From assembly GCA_039931675.1 (NCBI GenBank), contig JBDTRM010000223.1:1-64000 (forward strand): a stretch of DNA of 64,000 nucleotides, read 5' to 3'. Origin of the DNA: JAEUTH01 sp039931675. GTDB taxonomy: Bacteria; Bacteroidota; Bacteroidia; AKYH767-A; OLB10. Shown here one piece after another: positions 42,523 to 50,914 of the stretch (position 1 is the stretch's first letter; each line of letters opens with the position of its first letter). The notes beneath the pieces were generated by a model, which saw only the letters and a program-made list of their open reading frames with translations, was not told the origin of the DNA and made no database searches. The translations under genes and the position numbers were made by a program.

Positions 42523-45065
42523 AACTCATTTTCCTGTTGTGGTGATGTATGGCTATCCGCTACTTTCTTCTCATCATCCAAAATTAACTTCTTTAAACGT
42601 TGATACATGAATGAAACTATTAATAACAAAACACCTAAAGCAATAAAGGCTACAATTTTCCCACCTTCCGAAACATCCCTTATATCATAAATAAATAATT
42701 TCAGAATAGTGATTGCAAAAAGTGTGAGCGACATAATTCGCAACGAACGGTTTTTATTTTTCATGCCGAGTTGCATTAACACAAAAGAAAACATTCCCCA
42801 TAAAACAGGATAACCAATTTTGTGATTTTGAATAATGATATGATTGATATCGCTTCCGCTTGAAAATGAAATAACGGTTATAATATGGTCGAGTTCGGCA
42901 CTTGCAATAAATACAAATAGGAAGGTAGTAATCCATTGAATGCCGTTGCTAATGTTTGGAATAAATTTTTCAGTCAGTATTTTCCATTGCATTACGAGGT
43001 AAATCAAAACAATAGTTAAACAAAAATGGAAGTAAAAGAAAAATGCTTCGCTTGAATCAAGTGTCAAATAATCATTTCGTACTTCAATAATTGAATTATT
43101 GAAAAAGAAAATATATGATACAACACAAATGGAAGCAAGGGCAATTTTTACATTTAACAAAAGATGGTTTTCGTTTTTCTTAGTCAACCAAATTAAAGCT
43201 GCAACAAATTTGAAATTGTAAAAGGCAAGCACAATGTTTCTGCATTGATAAAATTCAACATACTCGCGCAACTGATAATCTAATTCCAATCCTAATGTTG
43301 CATAAAGCATTGCAACCATTAAAACCTGTAAGATGTTTTTATACCAATCCACTTTAAAACCGGAATCAATAAAATAGTTTTCCGTTTCATTCTTCAATAA
43401 TCTCCATACCAAATAAACTGCTGCAAGAGATGCAGCACTTGTTATAAATGCTTTGTTAACCAGGATGGCAAGTTTGTGAATATGGTCGTGATACAACTGC
43501 GACCAGTCCATAAACAAACTAAACAGCATCAATCCTAAAACAATTACTGAAGCTATTTTCATCAGTTTTATTTGTGATTTCTGCGAAAGCCACAAAAGCA
43601 AAACTGCTTCGGCACTCCAGAACATGGTGATGTAATTTCCTTCTAACTGAACAGGCGCTGCAAGTGATAAAAACGTAAGCACCATACCTATAAGTAAGAA
43701 AACAAGATTGCGGTCAACTGTTTGTTTTTTATAAAGTGTAAATGCAAATGCAAAATTAAATACACCAAGCAATGCAGTAAACAATCCCTGATACATTCCA
43801 TTATTGATGCAATGCAAAATGCCCATACCTGCTGCATAATACAATGCTGTATTGCTGAGCAATATTGTAAACTCAAGCGGCTTGAATTTTTCCTGCTTGC
43901 GGATGTTGTATAAAATATTCATCAAAAAGAAAGTGATGTAAAATAAAGTTGCGAAAAATAACGCACCAGTGTATGGAGCATTGGGCATGTTCAAACATTT
44001 ATTCGTTAACCATGAACCAAAAAGAATTATGGTGAATACATAACAAACAATATTTATAAGATTCCATTTTTTGCGAAACGCCAACACTAACATTCCAACA
44101 TTTAAAATCATCAGATACGTGAACAGCACTTTATAATTCCCTTCGCCCGTGCTTACCATAAATGGTGTGGCAAAGCCACCAATAATTGCAAGCACTGCGA
44201 GTTCCATTCTGTCATAAGCAATGGAGAGCAGCACGGCAAATGCAGTAATAACAACCATTACGGCAAAGCCCGCAGTTTGCGAAAACAAATGATATTGCTG
44301 GAATGCAATCGTAATAGTGAAATACAAAACAGCCAAACCTCCACCAATCAGCACCGATGAAAATGCTTTGTACGATTTACGCATACGGTGTGCGATACCG
44401 ATTAAAATTCCACCGGCAAACAAACCGATGCAGGTACGTCCTATTTCATTAATCCAGTTTTGGTCTATTGCATACTTCACAAAAAATGCAATGCCGAGCA
44501 CCAATATTGCAATACCGATTTTATTGATGAGGTTTTCACCAATAAATTTTTCCATATCAGGATGCTGTTCAAAAAAACTTTTTGATTTAGGCCGTTTCTC
44601 TTGTTGCGGTTGCCAGGGTTTGGACGATTGCGGTGCATCAATATGAAGTGCGGTTTCTAACTCGTCTAACTTTTCGCTCAGCGAAATTTTTTCCTCTTCT
44701 TTTTTCTTTTCATCAGGAACCTTTGTTTCAAAAACTCCTAACTCTTCTGATAAAATAATCGGTCGAGCATCGGTACCCTTTTCCTCTTCCTTTTCTTCTG
44801 GTTTTGCAATGGGTGGTGGGGTTACAATAACCGTTGGCTGTGTTACAGGTGGAGGTGTTACTTTAACTTCAGGCTGAGGTTCAGGCTTTGCAATTGGCTC
44901 TTTAAATTCCTGTTCCTTTACAGCAGGTTTTTCTTCTCTGATGCGTTTTAATTCTCGCTTTAACTCTTCAAGTTGTTGTGATATTTTAAAGAAGCTTGAT
45001 TGCATTTCATTTTTCAGCCACCTCATCAAACCGAAAACAACAGCAACGACAAAAAATTCCCACAT
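42519..45065 (-). CDS. DUF2339-family polytopic membrane protein
   Basis: An 848-residue protein. A first hydrophobic segment (FFVVAVVFGLMRWL), a coiled-coil/charged stretch (QLEELKRELKRIREEKP) and a proline-rich linker lead to EKFIGENLINKIGIAILVLG. This is the DUF2339 signature start, followed by more than twenty hydrophobic segments. The role is unknown; transport or cell-envelope assembly has been guessed for the family. It is coupled to DUF3999 downstream. A tRNA-Arg gene lies divergently upstream at 45174. Confidence 0.85.
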   Translation of the reverse strand: MWEFFVVAVVFGLMRWLKNEMQSSFFKISQQLEELKRELKRIREEKPAVKEQEFKEPIAKPEPQPEVKVTPPPVTQPTVIVTPPPIAKPEEKEEEKGTDARPIILSEELGVFETKVPDEKKKEEEKISLSEKLDELETALHIDAPQSSKPWQPQQEKRPKSKSFFEQHPDMEKFIGENLINKIGIAILVLGIAFFVKYAIDQNWINEIGRTCIGLFAGGILIGIAHRMRKSYKAFSSVLIGGGLAVLYFTITIAFQQYHLFSQTAGFAVMVVITAFAVLLSIAYDRMELAVLAIIGGFATPFMVSTGEGNYKVLFTYLMILNVGMLVLAFRKKWNLINIVCYVFTIILFGSWLTNKCLNMPNAPYTGALFFATLFYITFFLMNILYNIRKQEKFKPLEFTILLSNTALYYAAGMGILHCINNGMYQGLFTALLGVFNFAFAFTLYKKQTVDRNLVFLLIGMVLTFLSLAAPVQLEGNYITMFWSAEAVLLLWLSQKSQIKLMKIASVIVLGLMLFSLFMDWSQLYHDHIHKLAILVNKAFITSAASLAAVYLVWRLLKNETENYFIDSGFKVDWYKNILQVLMVAMLYATLGLELDYQLREYVEFYQCRNIVLAFYNFKFVAALIWLTKKNENHLLLNVKIALASICVVSYIFFFNNSIIEVRNDYLTLDSSEAFFFYFHFCLTIVLIYLVMQWKILTEKFIPNISNGIQWITTFLFVFIASAELDHIITVISFSSGSDINHIIIQNHKIGYPVLWGMFSFVLMQLGMKNKNRSLRIMSLTLFAITILKLFIYDIRDVSEGGKIVAFIALGVLLLIVSFMYQRLKKLILDDEKKVADSHTSPQQENEL

Positions 45066-45126
45066 AGTTCTAAGTGTTTAAAATTGATGTTTGAAAAGTG
45101 CGAAGAAAAATCGGATTAAAACAAAA

Positions 45127-45156
45127 TTGACAGATTGCTAATCTGTCCTACATTTG
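45127..45156 (+). promoter_or_regulatory. tRNA-Arg(CCG) promoter with palindromic spacer
   Basis: TTG (45127-45129), a 19-bp spacer and TACATTTG (45149-45156) match the Bacteroidota promoter. Seventeen of the 19 spacer bases are the palindrome ACAGATTGCTAATCTGT. The tRNA starts 17 bp downstream of the -7 box. Confidence 0.65.
45129..45146. repeat. ACAGATTGCTAATCTGT repeat, copy 2
   Basis: Identical over 18 bp to 12140-12157. Here it fills the spacer of the tRNA promoter. Confidence 0.85.
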
Positions 45157-45173
45157 CTCCGCAAAAAAATTCT

Positions 45174-45245
45174 GGCTCCGTAGTACAGCGGATAGTATTC
45201 AAGTTTCCGAAACTTGAGATGTAGGTTCGATTCCTACCGGGGCTA
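45174..45245 (+). tRNA. tRNA-Arg (anticodon CCG)
   Basis: A 72-nt cloverleaf. Acceptor GGCTCCG/CGGGGCT (wobbles at the first and fourth pairs), anticodon arm CAAGT-TTCCGAA-ACTTG with CCG, T arm AGGTTCGATTCCT, discriminator A, no encoded CCA. It reads CGG codons. It resembles the other Arg tRNA here in the anticodon loop. It ends 3 bp from the stop codon of the convergent K+ channel gene. Confidence 0.95.
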
Positions 45246-45248
45246 CTT

Positions 45249-46259
45249 TCAACCAACCAAATTTTTCAACTCATCCAATTGATTGCGCGAACCCATTGCT
45301 ATAATACGCTCATTTGTTTTCACTTCATATTCCGTTGCGGGGTTAAGTTTATATTCTCCGTTTAAGGTTTTTACACCTAATATTGTAGCTCCGGTTTTAT
45401 TCTTCGTATCAATTTCTTTTAATGTAAATGGTTTTCCTGCCATCAATTCTGAAATTTGAAAATCATTGCTCATGGTAGTGCTAAGCACATCAATAAACTC
45501 TTTCACATCAGGACTTAATATCAAAGCTGCCATGTGAGCACCGCCAATTTTATCAGGCATTATCACATTATTGGCACCCGCACGTTTCAATTTATTTACT
45601 GAAGTATCGTTTGAAGCACGACTTATAATTATTAAATCAGGATTTAAATCGCGCGCTGTGAGCACTACAAATAGATTGTCGGCATCTTCAGGTAAAGTTG
45701 TTATTAATGCTTTTGCATTTTTTATTCCTGCTTCAATGAGCACTTCATCGCGCGTAGCATCAGCTTCAAAAAAATAATTCAATTCTCCTGCTAATTCATA
45801 CACCCCTTTTATGTGGCGTTCTATAACCACAAATTCTATATTGTTTTTTACAAAAGTTTTGGCAGCCTCAAGGCCATTTCTTCCCAGGCCGCAAATGATA
45901 GTGTGTCCTTGCAATTCGTGTACTGTTTTTTTCATTTTAATTCTTTTATAAACTTTATTAAATTCTCCATCCAAAAAGAAACGCGAAACTACTGTTATGA
46001 AATAGGTGAAAATGGTCAGGTTGGTCATGATTAAAAATATGATAAAGATTTTCTCTTCGTTAGTTGCCGGGTCGTGCTCTTTGAGGAAACCATAACCTAC
46101 CGCTGCAAGTGTAATTACAGTCATGTAACAGGCATCAAGAAATTTATAATCAAATAAAAAATGAAAGCCTAATATGCCGCAACAAAGCGTCATACCAAAA
46201 AGTAAAAATGAAAGATAGATTTTATAAAAGGGATTATTGCGATTGAGGTGATATTTCAT
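45249..46259 (-). CDS. Potassium channel with RCK (TrkA-N/TrkA-C) domains
   Basis: A 336-residue membrane protein. Two hydrophobic helices flank the pore segment CYMTVITLAAVGYGFLKE, whose VGYG is the K+ selectivity filter. The cytosolic part is a TrkA-N/RCK Rossmann domain (HTIICGLGRNGLEAAKTF, G-x-G-x-x-G) and a TrkA-C domain (GKPFTLKEIDTKNKTGATIL). It would carry K+ with gating by NAD(H) or another nucleotide. It is the right size for a two-helix RCK channel and monocistronic. Confidence 0.88.
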   Translation of the reverse strand: MKYHLNRNNPFYKIYLSFLLFGMTLCCGILGFHFLFDYKFLDACYMTVITLAAVGYGFLKEHDPATNEEKIFIIFLIMTNLTIFTYFITVVSRFFLDGEFNKVYKRIKMKKTVHELQGHTIICGLGRNGLEAAKTFVKNNIEFVVIERHIKGVYELAGELNYFFEADATRDEVLIEAGIKNAKALITTLPEDADNLFVVLTARDLNPDLIIISRASNDTSVNKLKRAGANNVIMPDKIGGAHMAALILSPDVKEFIDVLSTTMSNDFQISELMAGKPFTLKEIDTKNKTGATILGVKTLNGEYKLNPATEYEVKTNERIIAMGSRNQLDELKNLVG

Positions 46260-46374
46260 ATCAGGGTGTTGAGTTGCAAAACGGAAAATGGGAATTTATT
46301 TTCAATTAACAAGCTGATTAGTTTAAATGAGGGTATGACAAATTGAATTAAGCAGATAGCATTTATCCTTTTAA

Positions 46375-47706
46375 TTACATCAAGTCCATCCCAATATCCT
46401 TGCGATAATTCATCCGATCAAACTTTATTCGCGCAATGTTTTCATAGCTTTTATCACGCGCCTCAGCAATTGAATTTCCAAAAGAAGTAACTGCAATTAC
46501 TCTTCCGCCATTGGTAATAACGTTTGAAGCTTCTTTATTTTGATTATTGCCAACTGCTGTCTGAAAACTACTACTACCGCTACTACTGCCACTCAAGGTT
46601 CCCGCATGAAAAACCAAATTTCCTTCAACCTCCTCCAAACCGGTTATCAATTTTCCTTTTTCATAATCGCGCGGATAGCCGCCACTTACCAGCATTACAG
46701 TAACTGCTGTGCGCTCATCAATTTCTAATATTATGGTATTTAGTTTTTGGTTGGCTGTTGCGATAAACAGTTCTAACAAATCATTTTTAATTCTTGGCAG
46801 CACCGCTTCTGTTTCGGGATCGCCCATGCGAACATTATATTCTACAACATTTGGTTCACCATTTTCATTCATTAATCCGATAAAAATAAATCCCTGGTAA
46901 GTGATGTTTTCTTTTTTCAACCCTTCAATAGTTGGTATGATAATTTGTTGTTCAACTTTATTTATAAAAGCATCATCACAAAAAGGCACCGGACTTACAG
47001 CACCCATGCCGCCTGTGTTCAAGCCGGTATCACCATCTCCAATACGTTTATAATCTTTTGCAGCAGGAAGTATTTTATAACTCACTCCATCAGTCAACAC
47101 AAAAACAGAACATTCAATTCCTTTTAAAAATTCTTCAATCACTACTGTTGCACTTGCCTTGCCGAATTTATTTTCTTCAATCATGGCGTGCAACTCTCGT
47201 TTTGCTTCTTCAACATCGTTCAAAATCAATACGCCCTTACCCGCTGCTAATCCATCAGCTTTTAAAACATAAGGCTCTTTGAGTGAATCTAAAAATTTAA
47301 ACCCTTCTTCTAAATTTTCTTTTGTAAAACTTTGATAACGCGCAGTTGGAATTTTATGACGCATCATAAATTGTTTTGAAAAATCTTTGCTGCCTTCTAA
47401 TTGTGCTCCTGATTTACTGGGTCCGATAACAGGAATTTTTTTCAGTGATTCATTATTTTGAAAGTAGTCAAAAATGCCTGCCACCAAAGGGTCCTCTGGA
47501 CCAACCACAACCATTTGAATTTTATTTTCGAGAACAAATTTTTCTATTGCACCAAAATCATTTGCAGACATATTCACATTTGTTCCGCACTGTGATGTGC
47601 CTGCATTACCCGGTGCAATAAAAAGTTGGGTGAGCAATTTGCTTTGCGAAAGTTTCCATGCAAAAGCATGCTCGCGTCCGCCTGAACCTAAAAGTAAAAC
47701 ATTCAT
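46375..47706 (-). CDS. purD: Phosphoribosylamine-glycine ligase PurD with Ser/Gly insert
   Basis: A 443-residue ATP-grasp enzyme that joins glycine to phosphoribosylamine in purine synthesis. MNVLLLGSGGREHAFAWKL is the N-terminal signature. The ATP-grasp core includes YVLKADGLAAGKGVLI and GGMGAVSPVPF, and EYNVRMGDPETEAVLP is the metal-binding block. After VFHAGT an extra stretch of roughly 25 residues (LSGSSSGSSSFQTAVGNNQN...) precedes VITNGGRVIAVTSFG. It is encoded by a degenerate (AGTGGT)-type tract. The insert lies in a surface loop of the C-terminal domain, so the enzyme is probably active. Confidence 0.95.
   Translation of the reverse strand: MNVLLLGSGGREHAFAWKLSQSKLLTQLFIAPGNAGTSQCGTNVNMSANDFGAIEKFVLENKIQMVVVGPEDPLVAGIFDYFQNNESLKKIPVIGPSKSGAQLEGSKDFSKQFMMRHKIPTARYQSFTKENLEEGFKFLDSLKEPYVLKADGLAAGKGVLILNDVEEAKRELHAMIEENKFGKASATVVIEEFLKGIECSVFVLTDGVSYKILPAAKDYKRIGDGDTGLNTGGMGAVSPVPFCDDAFINKVEQQIIIPTIEGLKKENITYQGFIFIGLMNENGEPNVVEYNVRMGDPETEAVLPRIKNDLLELFIATANQKLNTIILEIDERTAVTVMLVSGGYPRDYEKGKLITGLEEVEGNLVFHAGTLSGSSSGSSSFQTAVGNNQNKEASNVITNGGRVIAVTSFGNSIAEARDKSYENIARIKFDRMNYRKDIGMDLM
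46567..46593 (-). repeat. (AGTGGY)-type tract in purD
   Basis: On the minus strand, nine codons built from AGT, GGC, AGC and GGT encode SGSSSGSSS (residues 372-380 of PurD). It is related to the two metG tracts. Confidence 0.85.
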
Positions 47707-47780
47707 GGATTGTGATTTTTAAGAGGCGCAAAAATAGTTTAACAATGCAGTAATGAAAATGGTGATGTGCTCCCGAGTAT

Positions 47781-47868
47781 TGTCATCCTGAGCAAAGCGA
47801 AGGAACTCTCTCTAAAGAGGGCAAGTTCTTCATTTGAAGAAAGATGTTTCGCTTCACTCAACAGGACA
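47781..47868. repeat. 88-bp element with imperfect inverted ends
   Basis: TGTCATCCTGAGCAAAGCGA at the left (from 47781) pairs imperfectly with the complement of the right end (47841-47868). The TCATCCTGAGC...AGCGAAGGA motif is of a common bacterial intergenic repeat type. A fragment of similar sequence is embedded in metG after 38164. Confidence 0.7.
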
Positions 47869-47901
47869 GTGCTATTCGGTCTTGCTCTCACATAACAGTT
47901 C

Positions 47902-48792
47902 TTACTTGTACTCCTTCGCCAGCTTATACAAATTCAAATCCGCTTTTGATTCTTTTATCTGCTTGTAAAGTTCATCCAAAGTAACATCACGCATGCGCAT
48001 ATTTTGAATGATGCGATACAAATGTTCGGCAAGTAGCTGCTGTTTTTTATTTACATCAACATGTTGCTGATGTTCATCAATGTTTTTTAGCAACATTGTA
48101 ATTCCTTCTTTAAGAATTGCTTTGGTTTTTATTACCGGAATGTTCCATGCTTGAGCGGTGCGTTCATGCAATGCAAGTGAAATGTTTTTTACCAATATAT
48201 CTGCACCATCTCTATCACTTTTATTAACAACAAAAATATCGGCTATCTCTACGATTCCGCTTTTTATCATCTGCACATCATCACCGCTTTCGGGAACTAA
48301 CACCACAACAGTTGTATCAGCAAGTGATGCAACTTCAACCTCGCTTTGCCCAACTCCAACTGTTTCAATAATGATGTAATCAAATTGCGCTGCGCGAATT
48401 ACATCAATCACTTCAAAAGCTTTTGCACTTAAACCGCCTAAAGCACCACGCGTAGCAAGCGAACGGATAAACACTTGCGGGTTATTGAAGTGGTCGTACA
48501 TGCGCAACCTATCTCCTAACAGTGAACCATGATTAAAAGGACTTGTCGGGTCAACTGCAACTACGGCAACTTTCTTATCGGCCAACTCATGCAGCATTGC
48601 ATTAATGAGGGAACTTTTTCCTGCTCCGGGCGGACCTGTGATGCCAACAATTTTTGTAGGATAATCGAAAGTGAGATTGAAAAGTAAATCTTCAAAACCT
48701 TCCATTTCATTTTCAACCACGGTTATAGCACGTGCTAATGCACGTACATCGCCTTTCTGAAAAAGTTTAATTAATGAAAGATAGTTTGCCAT
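47902..48792 (-). CDS. meaB: Methylmalonyl-CoA mutase-associated GTPase MeaB
   Basis: A 296-residue G3E-type GTPase that guards and loads the cobalamin cofactor of methylmalonyl-CoA mutase. GITGPPGAGKSSLINAML is the P-loop, VAVDPTSPFNHGSLLGDRLRM the switch region, ETVGVGQSEVEVA the G3-like block and VVNKSDRDGA the NKxD motif. Its length is slightly short for the family, and the C-terminal dimerisation helices are present. The mutase genes are not in the window. A palindromic repeat separates it from purD. Confidence 0.92.
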   Translation of the reverse strand: MANYLSLIKLFQKGDVRALARAITVVENEMEGFEDLLFNLTFDYPTKIVGITGPPGAGKSSLINAMLHELADKKVAVVAVDPTSPFNHGSLLGDRLRMYDHFNNPQVFIRSLATRGALGGLSAKAFEVIDVIRAAQFDYIIIETVGVGQSEVEVASLADTTVVVLVPESGDDVQMIKSGIVEIADIFVVNKSDRDGADILVKNISLALHERTAQAWNIPVIKTKAILKEGITMLLKNIDEHQQHVDVNKKQQLLAEHLYRIIQNMRMRDVTLDELYKQIKESKADLNLYKLAKEYK

Positions 48793-48893
48793 TCGTTTGT
48801 TTAAAGAGCGGTAAACCTAAAAAAGTTTAGAGTGAAAAACGAAAAGTAAACAATCAAGTCTGCAAATCTTTTACTCCGAATCATTTTGTTTGT

Positions 48894-48915
48894 TCGGGAT
48901 GGTATCCCGAGTTAC
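48894..48915. repeat. TCGGGATGGTATCCCGA repeat, copy 2
   Basis: A 22-bp identical copy of 13048-13069, located 3 bp after the stop codon of the T9SS esterase gene on the minus strand. Hairpin core CGGGAT-GGT-ATCCCG. Confidence 0.85.
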
Positions 48916-48918
48916 GTT

Positions 48919-50337
48919 TCACTTCTTTACAAACTTCCTCACGTACAATTTATCTTTATTATCAATTAGCCAGACAGTATATAAGCCACTGCGGTAGTAA
49001 CTTGTATTAATAATAATTTGGTCAAAAGACAATTTTACAGATTTGTCAACCGGAAGTTCTCTGCCCAGTTCATCAAAAATCCGAATCATCTCAAATTTAT
49101 TCGGAGCAAAATCATAGGTGATTTTTATAAACGTATCAGCGGGATTAGGAGATAATCTTACCTCTTTTGTTTCGGCAAGATTTTCAATTATCGTTCCAAT
49201 TGCGTTGGAGAAAAGCCACCGGTAACCTGTTCCAAATTCAAGACGCCAAAAACTTTCACTGTGCGAACCGTAAGTGCGAACCACACTTTGGATTTGGTTT
49301 GCAAACATTCCGGCACTTACCAATGAGTCTTGCATGCGATTCATGTTATATACCACACTTGCACCTTCATTCTGACTACAAACCTGGTAAATACGCATGG
49401 GTTGCGTTACACCTTGATTTAAAATGTATGTATAAATACTATCGTCAAACCAATAAGCAGGAGAGAATGAACCAATCTTACTAAACACATTCTGATATTT
49501 AATTCCTGCATACAATGCAATGTAAGCACCTACTGAGCTTCCGGCAATCGCTGTGTTCAATCTGTCTGGCTTGGTTCTGAAATTGCTGTCAATGGCAGGT
49601 TTCAACGTGTTTACTAAAAAGTCAACATATAAATCACCTTGCCCGCCACCATAACTCGGATTGTTATAAGGACAGTATTCATCCAAACGATATTGCCCTC
49701 CATTATCAATTGCAACCACTATTGCACCCGAGTCGCCATTCATCTGCATAATGCTAAGAGAGTCATCCACATTCCACTCGCCTGCAAAAGATGTAGCAGC
49801 GTCAAAAACATTTTGCCCATCGTGCATATATACTACAGGATACGTTTTCGTTGTTGTGAAATAATCATTTGGGAGATAAATCCAAACTCTGCGTAAGCGA
49901 TTGAGCTGCGGCATTGCAAATTCAGATTTTAAAACAAAAACATTCTGAGTTGCAGTGTGAGTTGCCGGAGGATAGTCGCTCCACTTTGCAATTGAAAGAT
50001 GAACAGTATCTAACCCACCTGTAAACGTATAGGTGCGGTTGGGCAATTGCCCACCATTATTTAAGGTTTCATTATTAGCCCACACTCCGCGAGTAAGCTT
50101 ATATTCAATCAATCCTGTTCCATTGATATTAATACTATAAGTTCCGTTAGTGTTTTTTGTGAGTTTATAATTTACATCACCGGGATTCCAGTTATTGAAT
50201 GTCCCGGCAACATAAACATCATCCCAAAGTGGAGTAAAGAAACGGGGAACAGAATCAATGATGAGCGTAAGCTGTGCAAAACAGTTATTGAAAAGTAAAA
50301 AGGTAAATATGCTGGCCGTAAAAATTTTTTTTATCAT
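48919..50337 (-). CDS. T9SS-secreted esterase (EstD/Fes-like) with N-terminal CBM48-like domain
   Basis: A 472-residue secreted enzyme. A signal peptide (FAQ) leads to a starch/glycogen-binding CBM48-type beta domain (VYVAGTFNNWNPGDVNYKL, IEYKLTRGVW) at about 25-110. An alpha/beta-hydrolase of the esterase D family follows at about 130-380 (YPVVYMHDGQNVFD; nucleophile Ser in IAGSSVGAYIAL; His in YGSHSESFWR). A type A T9SS sorting domain occupies 395-472 (VRLSPNPADTFIKI, GLYTVWLIDNKDKLYVRKF). It likely removes acyl groups from polysaccharides or acts on siderophore-like esters outside the cell. Confidence 0.88.
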   Translation of the reverse strand: MIKKIFTASIFTFLLFNNCFAQLTLIIDSVPRFFTPLWDDVYVAGTFNNWNPGDVNYKLTKNTNGTYSININGTGLIEYKLTRGVWANNETLNNGGQLPNRTYTFTGGLDTVHLSIAKWSDYPPATHTATQNVFVLKSEFAMPQLNRLRRVWIYLPNDYFTTTKTYPVVYMHDGQNVFDAATSFAGEWNVDDSLSIMQMNGDSGAIVVAIDNGGQYRLDEYCPYNNPSYGGGQGDLYVDFLVNTLKPAIDSNFRTKPDRLNTAIAGSSVGAYIALYAGIKYQNVFSKIGSFSPAYWFDDSIYTYILNQGVTQPMRIYQVCSQNEGASVVYNMNRMQDSLVSAGMFANQIQSVVRTYGSHSESFWRLEFGTGYRWLFSNAIGTIIENLAETKEVRLSPNPADTFIKITYDFAPNKFEMIRIFDELGRELPVDKSVKLSFDQIIINTSYYRSGLYTVWLIDNKDKLYVRKFVKK

Positions 50338-50346
50338 AAGTTTAAA

Positions 50347-50454
50347 TTATTTAAGTCTTTTTTTCCAAACACGGGAGTGTCTTTTTTGATGAATTATTCC
50401 ACCAATGAGTATTGTATCAGGCAAAATTTTGAAAAAGATGTTATAAGGAAATGT
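50347..50454 (-). pseudogene. Remnant of a RelE/ParE-type toxin (C-terminal 35 residues)
   Basis: Directly after the antitoxin stop codon and in the same frame, the minus strand reads TFPYNIFFKILPDTILIGGI, then IHQKRHSRVWKKRLK and TAA. FPY..FF.i..d.i.i..I.H..R....W.KR is the C-terminal half of RelE/ParE toxins, including the basic catalytic end. The N-terminal two-thirds (about 60 residues) are absent, so no full toxin can be made. It is too short to appear as an independent gene. A deletion between antitoxin and toxin best explains it. Confidence 0.75.
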
Positions 50455-50691
50455 TTATAAAACATGCGTTTTAATCAAAGATGCTTTAACTTCTTTCCAG
50501 GGTTTTCCACCCTGTGAATTCTTCAAATAATTTTCGAACCTGTCTTCAAGCATTTGTAATTCTTCTTTGCTTAAATCGTCTTCATTACTCTCGTCAAACT
50601 CAACTCCTCTTACAAAGTTTAACTGCTGTAACATTTTGAAAAGCATTTCTGCATTTTCATGGTCTTCAACTGTAAGTGTTATTCTTCTCAT
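50455..50691 (-). CDS. Orphan antitoxin-like protein
   Basis: A 78-residue acidic protein: RRITLTVEDHENAEMLFKML is a beta-alpha start, then FVRGVEFDESNEDDLSKEEL and a helical end QMLEDRFENYLKNSQGGKPW. Small Bacteroidota antitoxins paired with RelE toxins have this layout. The toxin remnant follows its stop codon directly, on the same strand. Whether the protein still binds DNA or neutralises related toxins is unknown. Moderately sure it was an antitoxin. Confidence 0.65.
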   Translation of the reverse strand: MRRITLTVEDHENAEMLFKMLQQLNFVRGVEFDESNEDDLSKEELQMLEDRFENYLKNSQGGKPWKEVKASLIKTHVL

Positions 50692-50914
50692 CTTTCAAAG
50701 ATATATTTGCAAAAATACACTTTCAAATGAACACTGCATTTTTTAAAATCAAGTTACAGTTAAGCTAATAAGACAGAAAATATTGTTAAACACACTTTAT
50801 CTATGCGTCTTACGTTTTCACATTTACATTGTTAGTTACTTTATGTTGATGCCTAAAGTATGCAGGCACAGTTAAAATACTTTCGCAGAAGTTTTCGGGC
50901 AACGGATTAAGGGT

